DNA from: Anticarsia gemmatalis
Lineage: Eukaryota; Arthropoda; Insecta; Lepidoptera; Erebidae
Length of the DNA: 64,000 nucleotides
Reading direction: 5' to 3'
NCBI RefSeq assembly: GCF_050436995.1
Contig: NC_134760.1
Span: 11,116,001 to 11,180,000, forward strand
Part shown: in pieces, positions 12,281 to 22,500 of the stretch
How positions within the stretch are numbered: the first letter of the stretch is position 1
Layout: the number at the start of each line of letters is the position of its first letter
Notes under the pieces: generated by a model
Told to the model about the DNA's origin: nothing
The model's input: the letters and a program-made list of their open reading frames with translations, nothing else
The model's database searches: none
Made by a program: the position numbers and the translations under genes

Positions 12281-15200
12281 TATAACATTATATCAAATAC
12301 ATTCTTCAAAAGAAAATGTATGAGTATGAGTGAGTCTTTGATCGGCTCTCGGTATTATATCAAACTGTACATCGTGGCCTTTATCCGTACGCCTTTGAAG
12401 TTTCAATTCATATTGCTATGTGTTGTGTTACACTGAGTGCACTATTACAGTAGTCGGAATTGGAGTTCCGCAAGGAATGATGCTAGGACCGCTTTTATGC
12501 CAGTATTTTTCGGAAGAATGTTTAATTTAAGTATTAATTTTAAGGTATGGTTTTACGATTTGTAGAGTTTGTAAGGTGTTGATTTCTCGATAGTTTGTGT
12601 AATCCTGGAATCTCTATCTCTACATTTATTTCAGTGACACTCAAAATAAAAACAAAAGATAGATCTCCCTGTAAATTCCTGTAACGCGTTCCTCCTCACG
12701 TAACACTACTCCGTATACATTATTAACTAAGAATCTTAACACGGGCCATCACACGCGGCCCGGTCGGTACACCCATCAACTGTCCCGTGAAGACATCAAA
12801 GCTGCGCATGCGCAGGGCGCGTCGGCTACACTCGCCTATTTTCGGAACATGTCGGTAATTAATTTTTTGTCGCGGCCTGTCGTCCTTTGTTGTTCGTAGA
12901 CGAATACTGTCGCTTTCAAACAAGAGTATAAAGTTTTGTGAACAATTTACGATTTCTACCAAAATAGATGACAAGTGTTTATCAAGACACGCCCGAGCAC
13001 TTCCTATTTTAGAAAATATAACGTTATTCTTATACGGAATTAATTTCCCAATCAATCAATGCTTCAGTTATCTTGAGAGCTCCACTAATAGGTTTCAGTT
13101 TATTTGAACAGTTAAATGGTGTGGCGCGGCTTTGTGCGGCGGAGAACATGACGTCATCAATCAATCTCCTGCCACGGCACTATCGAATGTTTATCCAAGC
13201 AAATAAATAATACAACTCCGAGAACTAACTCAATGGATCAGCTAAAGTAAACAATTACAACCCTGAACATCTTACATACACTAGAGATCTTATAACTATA
13301 GAAATAAGGTTTAAATTGGTTTGTGTGAAGTAATCTCGGTATTTATATCAATGGAAACCCTTGTATGTGATCCAAAAACATCCGATGGCACTCATGTGAG
13401 CAAATGTTTGTTAAGGGGATGTTTACAAACCACTTTTAATCCATAAAGGCTTGGTTTATTTATCAAGAGCTTGCCGGTATTGGTTACCTACAGAGTAGAA
13501 TTAAGAGGTATTGCGCTTCTTAATTAGTATAGTATATGCCCGCGGCTGTGGCCAAGATTTCACTGTTAAATTCTATAATGTACTGATTAAACTTTCGATT
13601 AGCCTTAAGGCTAAATTTCGTTTCTAAAGGTTATTTAGTTACATCACTTATGAAAGGCATCTGGTAGGAAAAGATTTTAGTCGTACTTACTTCTTGCCGG
13701 CGTTTCTAGTTTTGAAATTGGTTTATGTATCGTCGTCTTGTTAAAGGTAAATAGATGCGCACCTTAATTATTTTTCAATATTTGTCTACTAAACCAAAGA
13801 ACCTACCTTTATTAATATTTAACTTAACTTTAGTCGATTTTTATAGATTAAACAATGACGTTATGTCCAAAAAGTCCAACTATCCATGACATAATGTTTA
13901 TCTCTTTGAATAAATATTAAAATAACGTTAAACTAACATGGCCTTAAGAGAGATAACTTCAGTCAAGCCGCCGGCTTAAACCTTTTTCGAACGCAAACAA
14001 TGATGTTTGCGCTCAATTGTTAGCGTAAAACGAAACGTTTTGAAAAAAATCACGTTAGTTCGAATGCGATCTACCGTTCTAATGGGATCAACACAGGTAA
14101 CCGACGTACTTCAGAATAATCCTAATATTATAAAAAACGGATTAGTTTAAAATGTTTTGTTAAACTTTTTATATGTAATAGTGCGATGTGTTTGTTACGA
14201 TTGGCGCTATTATGTCAGATCATTCTTTAATGTGAAGTCAACCGGAATGTAGAGGCTTTACATTCCTTCTTTAAGAGCACGATAAGTTTTTAAAAGATTT
14301 AAAGGCATTGTCATACTATGCGCTAAAGAAACCAGACATTTATCGGGATACTACACAGCCACTTACTTTTTTAAGTGTAACTGTACGGGAACTAAACAGT
14401 ACATAGAGTTCGTTAGTCTTAAATTACACTCAAAATTAATTATTTTTCTTTCTTCTGTATGTTCATTATACCACACATTATTTAGGTCAAGGTTAGAACG
14501 CATAATTGGTCTGGTTTGCATACAATAATCAGAGCAATAAAGAGGAATTTAGATATCACTGAATTAAGAGCTTAACATTATATTACCAATACGATATGAT
14601 AAGATTTCAAATGCATTTCGATCGTGTTTTTCAAATGTAATGACAAAAGTTTATTTAAATTGCGTATAAAATGGAAGCCGACTCCAACATAGTTTGGAAG
14701 AAAGGCTAGGTTGATATATAATATAAAATGTCAACGACAACATTCTAAATTGTACAGGGAATCGGCGTCAAATGTCAGTTGGAAACGATTCCGATTACCG
14801 ATTACATCGACACTAATCGATTGTTGGAAGCGGTGTAATTGACATTCAAGTGTTGATCGCAGAATTACGTGTTATGTACGACCGCCGGGGATCCGTATGT
14901 TACCTACAGCGCTATTTTATATAAGCTACCAACTACCAAACTTTCTTATTCCGCCTTTGAAAGATCAACATATTTTTGCGTAACTTGAAACTGGTTATAC
15001 TAAATTATAGGCTTATAATTTGAAAAGTTATAATAATTAAAACAAATATAAGAACCAGTAGCGACATTCTCACGAGAACGTTCTATCGGCGTGTCTTTTT
15101 AATTCGTCCGCACCATAATTAGAGTTACTAAGATACGTTCACGATTCAACGAGTCCATTTCAAATTACTCGGGACGAAATTGGTCTCTGGGCTCTTGTAA

Positions 15201-16348
15201 TCCGTCCCAAGGCCGGTTGTTTTGTGAAATAACGTTTTTTGCGTAGCTTGCCTGCTTGCCCAGCAGAAGGCAATTATCCTACAACAATGCCGAGACATCC
15301 ATTGAAAAAAGCCTTTGGAAACGATTGCGCCGACTAAAATGAGCGTCTGTTTTCAACGGAAATAATATAGGTAGCTTTAAAATTCGGAGTTTGTGGTTAT
15401 TATTATAGCTGTTTTGTAAGAATAAAAAGGTCTTATGTCTGCCCTAATGTGAAGACAACCGTTAAGTTAAATTAATGCTGATGCTTAAAACTTAAAAGAC
15501 ACTTCCTAAAATGTTTTCTGTTTAAATTATAAGAAAAAAGCGATTCGGAGCATCTACATACTTTTATCCATATACATCGATGTATAATTTCTCTAAATAT
15601 TTCTAATAGAATACGGACATAATAGTTGTCGCGGAACGACGACATCGACAATTATGCTTAATAGGAAATATGAAACTCGAGAAGTGAGAACTAGACACCC
15701 TGTATCCGTTACATGGTACAAAGAATTCGATAAATTGAGTAGCTAGCCGCTGTGTAAGTGCCGACGGTGTTGGCTTACTTATGGATTAGACCTGAGAATG
15801 ATTGCGCTAGGTATTTCTACCTACAAACGTGCAAATACCTCTCTAATGCAAGGTGTGATTGTGTAAGCACATTTTGAAGGTGCATTCGAAAGTACGCAAA
15901 GTACCAATATTGAAGAACAGCGCAGGCGCCAATAGACTTCTTGTTATACGTAATTGCGTCAAGTTATAAAGAGAAATGACGCTATAAAATGTTCCCAAAA
16001 GCAATTATAATTTCGGCTCGAACGGCACAATCCTTCACCCTCTCGTCTTGATTGCGTGACATCCGTTCTTGTTGGACAAAAACGAGTCTCTCCGGCGACC
16101 TTGCCATTGTCTCTCAACCTGTCATTTGCTGCCTTTTTGTTCCTCCGAGCTTCAGAATACTGCCCTTTGTGAACGTTTAACGATAGGTAAATAAAAATAA
16201 CTCTCGAACCCTTTTCGAAGCCTCTGGCAGATTTAAAGCAAAATTCTTTTAATATTCTTGCGTTCAGTGATCCATCACAGACTAGAATAAAGTTAAAAAT
16301 AGTCATGTAACTAGCTAGATTCTTAAATGTTTTTTTGTATTGTTTCAG
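12281..16348. other. Gene-free stretch upstream of the Frizzled exon
   Basis: I looked for an exon carrying the first half of the Frizzled cysteine-rich domain and found none I could support. This is probably the 3' part of the intron that ends with TTGTTTCAG at 16340-16348. The minus-strand frames at 12723-13055 and 15959-16306 have no recognisable domain and no supporting splice structure. Confidence 0.5.
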
Positions 16349-17719
16349 ATGGTATCGTTCGCGGGTATCTTGTCGAGCGGTTGTTCAGTGCACGCTCGCT
16401 TCCTGCTGTGCTCGGCGTTCGCGCCGCTCTGCTCCGAGGAGGTGTCGGGCTCAGTGAGCGCGTGCAGGGCGCTCTGTGAGACCGTCGTCGATGACTGCAA
16501 GGAACAGCTCAAACAAATGCTGCCAACCGTCGTGCTCGACTGTTCAGCTTTTCCCGTGAGAGCTGATCGAAGATTGTGCATGAGACCACCCAACGCCAGC
16601 GAGTTGGAGCCTGAACCTCCACCACCTTCCCACTGGCCGTTCCATGATCACGAGATTAGGGATCATGGGTGTCCGCCGGCACACACGAGAGCACCTACTG
16701 GAGAGTGCTGGCCGGCGTGCGGACAACACGCGCGGTACAGTCAGGGAGACAAGAGGAAAGCAGAGATCTGGATGAACACGTTGGCTTGGTTCTCACTCCT
16801 GTCAACGTCATTCGCGCTGCTAACCTTCTGCGCGGAGCCTTCAAGATACAGATATCCAGAGCGTCCTGTAGTTTGGATGGCCGCCTGTCACGCGATCGTC
16901 GCGCTAGCACATGTAACAAGAGGCTGGTTGGGCGCTAAAATGGTGTCCTGTGCCGGCACCACGCTAGCCGTCGACGGGTTGGCATCACCCACGTGTGTGG
17001 CGTTCTTCTCGCTGACATACTACTTCACGTTGGCGGCGGACGCGTGGTTCGCGAATGCGTGCGTAGCGTGGTACCTTACTGCTGCCAGTGAGTGGTCAAC
17101 CGAAGCTCTGGAGCGTGCCGCAGCGTACCTTCACGCCGTGTCATGGGGCTGGGCCGGTGCATGGACGGCCGCCGCTCTCGCGCTGAGGAGAGTCACCGCT
17201 GACGAACTGACCGGAACTTGCGGAATCTCGGATGCGGCCGCTGCAGCGCTAGTCGGAGTTCCTCGAGGAGCATTACTGGTGACGTCGGTTGCGCTAGCTA
17301 TCGGTGCCTGCCCTGGTATCATGAGGGTCCGACGAGCGTTAGACTCGCGAGGAGCGAAAAGGGTCGGTAGACTAGCAGCACGAGCTGCCGCGGCTGGATT
17401 GCTGTACTTCGTTCTAGCCGCGTTGGGCACCGGCGCGAGGGTGATCGAAGGTCGCTTGAGGGAAACTCAATCTGGACTCGCGTTGCTCGTAAGCCTGGAC
17501 GCAGGGAAAGTGGAAGAAGGTGCGGGCGCTAGTGGCGTGTCGGTGATGTTGTGTCTGTCGTGCGGCGTGGCGGCGGGCGCGTGGGCGTGGTCGCGCAAGT
17601 CCGCGGCCGTGTGGCGCCGCGCGCTGTGTCCACCACGCAAGGCTCCGTGCTGCGCCCCGCCGCTGCTGCGGGCGCATCACCCCTACTACAAGCGGCCGCT
17701 GCACGTGTCGCGCGTGTGA
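16349..17719 (+). CDS. Frizzled-family Wnt receptor, terminal exon (5' part missing)
   Basis: This exon encodes the last 456 aa of a seven-transmembrane Frizzled receptor, which binds Wnt at the cell surface. It follows an acceptor TTGTTTCAG at 16340-16348 and stops at 17719. The first about 80 residues hold eight of the ten cysteines of the Frizzled cysteine-rich domain (GCSVHARFLLCSAFAPLC, then CRALC, DDC, LDC, RLC). The first two cysteines and the signal peptide must lie on an upstream exon not found here. Seven hydrophobic segments follow, with family marks YRYPERPVVW after TM1 and RRVTADELTGTC after TM4. The TM3 region reads AADAWF where family members usually have paired tryptophans. 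Just after TM7 the Dishevelled-binding KTxxxW motif is altered to KSAAVW, and the tail is short and Cys/Pro-rich. It resembles the divergent insect Fz3/Fz4 group; I cannot decide which. Third codon positions are strongly GC-rich against AT-rich flanks. Confidence 0.88.
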   Translation: MVSFAGILSSGCSVHARFLLCSAFAPLCSEEVSGSVSACRALCETVVDDCKEQLKQMLPTVVLDCSAFPVRADRRLCMRPPNASELEPEPPPPSHWPFHDHEIRDHGCPPAHTRAPTGECWPACGQHARYSQGDKRKAEIWMNTLAWFSLLSTSFALLTFCAEPSRYRYPERPVVWMAACHAIVALAHVTRGWLGAKMVSCAGTTLAVDGLASPTCVAFFSLTYYFTLAADAWFANACVAWYLTAASEWSTEALERAAAYLHAVSWGWAGAWTAAALALRRVTADELTGTCGISDAAAAALVGVPRGALLVTSVALAIGACPGIMRVRRALDSRGAKRVGRLAARAAAAGLLYFVLAALGTGARVIEGRLRETQSGLALLVSLDAGKVEEGAGASGVSVMLCLSCGVAAGAWAWSRKSAAVWRRALCPPRKAPCCAPPLLRAHHPYYKRPLHVSRV

Positions 17720-18048
17720 CGTGTCGTGACGTGAGATGAACTCGAACTCGTATTTATAACTTGTGTAAAGTGTCTAATTATGCCTTCTGTGAAGGCGCTC
17801 TCGATATATTTGTACAAACTTGTAAATAATGTAAATTTTATTATAATATACTGTTGTTTTTTATATCAATTTCTTGGTTTTATTACCCTCACACTGATTG
17901 AAAAATGATTTTTGATTGGAATCCCCTATTGAATAGAATCTAGATCATTATACCACAAATCAGTCATCAAGCAGTCAATCTAAGTTAAAAAACCGAAGTA
18001 AATAACATTAAGAACACAAAATGAAACAATACAATTTGTTAAACACAT

Positions 18049-18060
18049 TTTATTAATAAA
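18049..18060. terminator. Back-to-back poly(A) signals of convergent genes
   Basis: TTTATT at 18049-18054 reads AATAAA on the minus strand and is a good candidate for the end of the garz 3' UTR. An AATAAA on the plus strand at 18055-18060 immediately abuts it and is the first canonical hexamer after the Frizzled stop codon. The two convergent transcripts may therefore meet or slightly overlap here. This is inference from hexamers only. Confidence 0.45.
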
Positions 18061-19567
18061 TTGTTAAACATTATATTACACTGATTCAATAGTAGTATAT
18101 ATTTGACTCTCTATACAAACGAAACATGGATAATTACATAATTTACACGTGCTTGCCTCCCCCCTCCCCTCCGTCCATCAATGTACTACAAATATGAAAC
18201 GATGTGAACATGGAACGAATACAACTAAAATAAATATAAAAATATAACGGCCTGGAATGTTATAAATAAAATAATTCTAAAATAAATATAGTACCCAGTT
18301 TTTAAAATGGCGACTGTAGTCAACAATAGAGGAAAGGATTCATAATTAAATTCAACACACATTCAGAACTGATTTTAACCAAACATATTGTCTTGAAACA
18401 CTTTTGTAACACTGCGAAGAACAGATAAGACAAGACCATATTTTAGAGAAAGAATTATACGAATAGTATTCATTTATCATTTATCAACATGATTTCAAAT
18501 ACAGCGCAGATGCAAGATTTGCAAGACGAATAGCGAGCTTTTTTACATTTAAAATTATTTGACAAAAATATTGCAACAAATGTTGAGAGTACTGATGTTT
18601 TTCTCACTAAAATATCTCTAAGGTTGGCTATAATGAGAAACCTTCAGCTTTCAAGAATATCCCATTACAGAACTCGGATTTAATTACTAGGTACCCACTT
18701 CTTCTAAAAATACTTAAATTCGAAATAAATATGATGTAGGTTTTTAACTCCCTCTATTGTAAACTACAGTCAAACTAAATTCATTTGTATATTAGGCCGA
18801 TTATAATCACAAAACGATTTAAATAATCACTTAAAACATATCAAACACAATACTAGCTGTAATAAGTAGCCCTAAATAGTGAATGTGGACTTTATTACCA
18901 ACGTGATAGAGTTCATAATGGATAGTTAAGATTTACTAAAACTTTTTTAAGGAGTTTTATTTCTAACTAGAGAAAGTAATTGGACCAGAGATTTTGACAT
19001 ATTTTTTTATTACTCATAACTTTTAGACTATCGCGTTGCATGTTTAATGTATAATAGAATACGGGAATTAACGCGAACACGCATTTTAAGGTAAAATACG
19101 TGTTCGCGTTTTACCTTAAAATGCGTTAAGTTATACATTATTTTTATTACTATTTTAACATTTTATTTTACATTCAATAGACTCATTTCAGACTTATGTG
19201 TTATTCTAAAGCATTGAGCATAAATAAGTAAATAAAATTTATAACATTTATAACCCAGTTTAAACGTTTTTTATTTTCAATTTTTGTTTTGCTTCCAGTT
19301 TTCGCTGATGCAGCTGAATACCAGTATTTTACTCTTTTTTCAAAAGTGAATACATAAAAATAACGTTACAATTTCTAAAGCCTAACATCTTCTACAGTCG
19401 TTCAGAATAATCCGCTGTTAACAAGGATTTGCACCTAACACAAGCCGTCAACTATTCTCAAAAACAAAATTTTTCTGACAAGACATCAGAATGCAAATAT
19501 CAAAACTATCTGGTCCAACTACAATAAAAACTGACTACAACCACGTACCAACATCCGCGTCCTCTAG
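18055..19567 (-). other. garz: Probable garz 3' UTR
   Basis: This AT-rich stretch lies between the garz stop codon and the candidate poly(A) signal. It has no coding features. Its notable content is the interleaved inverted repeat at 19045-19140. Length and end are inferred from the hexamer at 18049-18054. Confidence 0.5.
19045..19140. repeat. Interleaved inverted repeats able to form alternative hairpins
   Basis: Three inverted-repeat pairs are arranged c-a-b-a'-b'-c'. The outer pair c is TAATGTATAA (19045-19054) with TTATACATTA (19131-19140). Pair a is AACGCGAACACG (19070-19081) with CGTGTTCGCGTT (19099-19110). Pair b is CGCATTTTAAGGTAAAA (19080-19096) with TTTTACCTTAAAATGCG (19109-19125). 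All arms are exact. The a and b pairs interleave and overlap by two bases, so the two hairpins compete. It lies in the probable 3' UTR of garz. Confidence 0.85.
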
Positions 19568-22500
19568 CTATCCCTCTTGCGTAGACATCAAAGTATCAAA
19601 CACCTCAGACCCAGGAGCGACCGTCTCACTCACAACGCCGAAATAACTCGAAAAGTTAAACATACCCGACTCTTGCCGCACATTATCGCTTGAGCCAAAT
19701 TGAGCTTTATTTACCGTATGCATAGGTGTCGTATTCGCACTGTAAGACTTCTTATCTAGGACCGAGAGTAGAGGATTTTGTTCAGCCGGTCTTGGGTCTT
19801 CAGGATCATATAATGTAGCTTCTTTAGTAATATCTTTCAGTTCATTGTAAGGGTTTGTTATATAGTCTGCATATAATTCACTCTGTTCGATTTTCTCTGT
19901 GTGTATGTCGTTTATGTGTTCAGGCCGTGGTTGGTCTATGCGAGGGTCTGGTCTGGTCGGTGGAGTGCTAGGGCTTAAGTCAGTGCTCTGTGGGTACAGG
20001 ATCGGGATTTGAGACTGCATTGACATGCCTATTGGTGTTGATATCATCTGAAACATAAAATAATATATTTTAGTAACAAAATATTTAACAATGTTCAATC
20101 TTATTTAAAGGTGTTCTTAGGTGCGTATAAATAGACCGGTACCAAGTTGAAAGATCGGTTTTATGATCCTATATGACATACTAAAATAGGTTCTACCATG
20201 TTCGTACCATGCTTCCAAGTTGATAACAGCCTATTAAACGGACTCCAATGTCATTTTTAAAGACAAAAGTTCAAAAATGTGTTAAGACTAATTGCTTGAG
20301 TTCACGGAAAATTCAGCGAATAGCGCAAATAGCGAATTGGTTTGCTTCAATTGTAAGAAATCCTAGATTTATTTTATACATTTTCTAAATACACCTACCT
20401 CATTCAAAGGCTGTAGTAACACAGAAGAAGTCAACCCTGCCTGATCGTACAAAGGATTCCTTATTGGCACCATACCGCTGATTGGCGTAGGCGCCACCAA
20501 CGTTGGCGTATTGGCCACCAGCGGCGGTGTCTGAACAATATTCACGGGCGAATGCGCCAATGTTTGCCCCAATATTGGTGATTGTGTTTGCACGTGAATT
20601 GGGCGGGGAATGTTGGTGGGTGATTGGTGGTGGGGAGAGGAAACGGGTACAATGGTTGGCGTACTGTTGGCTCCAACGGGCACCAAGGTTGGTAAGGATG
20701 CTGGGAATTGTGGCTGCATGTGGATTGGCAGGTTTGACGGTTGCTTGGTTGTGTTGTCTTTCACTGGAATATAAAAAAAATATGTTATAATTCATCCCGT
20801 TTTACAAGAACAGTATGCCATGCGCTTAATGAGATACATTCGTAAAAAACTTGAATTTAATATTTATTTACTAAATGGCCTATCAAAAAGCTTATATGAA
20901 AGTAAATAAAACTCTTTGACAGAAATTGGCTCGTCTGTTTGGTATCGTCAATACAACGGGTACAAACTGCAAGTGTGGTTTTCATATAAAGTACCTACCG
21001 CAACATTTAACAATTAAAGTATGGACAAATAAGTAAGGTGAGTATATTTACCTTGCGGGAACAGCTCATCCTTGAGCGTGGGCAGGAACTCGTTGATCTT
21101 GTCCCACGTGATGTACCACAGCTCGTTGTAGCCCTCGCCGTTACTGAATATCTATAACATACCGAAAAAATAGTATATTACACATTCATTGGAACTTTTA
21201 CAATCAGTACACGATAAATTAGAGTATATAAGAGTCAAATGGATTTGTTTTTTTTTTAACCCATTACTGTCCCACTGCAGAGCAAGGGTCTCCTCCCAAA
21301 CGAGGGGGGAGGGGATAGGCCTCGGTGAGCGGGTCGTCGGGCACACCGCCTGACTAGTGTCGTGGTACTCACCCGCACGGAGTCCATGACGAGGATCATG
21401 TTCTTGAGCGACTCGAGCGCGGCCTCGGTGAGCGGGTCGTCGGGCACACCGCCTGACTAGTGTCGTGGTACTCACCCGCACGGAGTCCATGACGAGGATC
21501 ATGTTCTTGAGCGACTCGAGCGCGGCCTCGGTGAGCGGGTCGTCGGGCACACCGCCTGACTAGTGTCGTGGTACTCACCCGCACGGAGTCCATGACGAGG
21601 ATCATGTTCTTGAGCGACTCGAGCGCGGCCTCGGTGAGCGGGTCGTCGGGCACACCGCCTGACTAGTGTCGTGGTACTCACCCGCACGGAGTCCATGACG
21701 AGGATCATGTTCTTGAGCGACTCGAGCGCGGCCTCGGTGAGCGGGTCGTCGGGCACACCGCCTGACTAGTGTCGTGGTACTCACCCGCACGGAGTCCATG
21801 ACGAGGATCATGTTCTTGAGCGACTCGAGCGCGGCCTCGGTGAGCGGGTCGTCGGGCACACCGCCTGACTAGTGTCGTGGTACTCACCCGCACGGAGTCC
21901 ATGACGAGGATCATGTTCTTGAGCGACTCGAGCGCGGCCTCGGTGAGCGGGTCGTCGGGCACACCGCCTGACTAGTGTCGTGGTACTCACCCGCACGGAG
22001 TCCATGACGAGGATCATGTTCTTGAGCGACTCGAGCGCGGCCTCGGTGAGCGGGTCGTCGGGCACACCGCCTGACTAGTGTCGTGGTACTCACCCGCACG
22101 GAGTCCATGACGAGGATCATGTTCTTGAGCGACTCGAGCGCGGCCTCGGTGAGCGGGTCGTCGGGCACACCGCCTGACTAGTGTCGTGGTACTCACCCGC
22201 ACGGAGTCCATGACGAGGATCATGTTCTTGAGCGACTCGAGCGCGGCCTCGGTGAGCGGGTCGTCGGGCACACCGCCTGACTAGTGTCGTGGTACTCACC
22301 CGCACGGAGTCCATGACGAGGATCATGTTCTTGAGCGACTCGAGCGCGGCCTCGGTGAGCGGGTCGTCGGGCACACCGCCTGACTAGTGTCGTGGTACTC
22401 ACCCGCACGGAGTCCATGACGAGGATCATGTTCTTGAGCGACTCGAGCGCGGCCTCGGTGAGCGGGTCGTCAGGCGGCGCGGCCAGCAGCGCGCGCTGCA

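Noticed and set aside
12723..13055. 110-aa minus-strand frame
   Set aside because: No domain recognised, and it lies in repeat-like sequence without flanking exons. Possibly a transposon remnant, but not supportable.
12281..16348. Upstream Frizzled exon with the first two CRD cysteines
   Set aside because: I searched by eye for a coding stretch resembling the CRD start (two Cys, YN-x-T, PN-x-x-GH) with a donor and found none. It may lie further upstream or outside the window.
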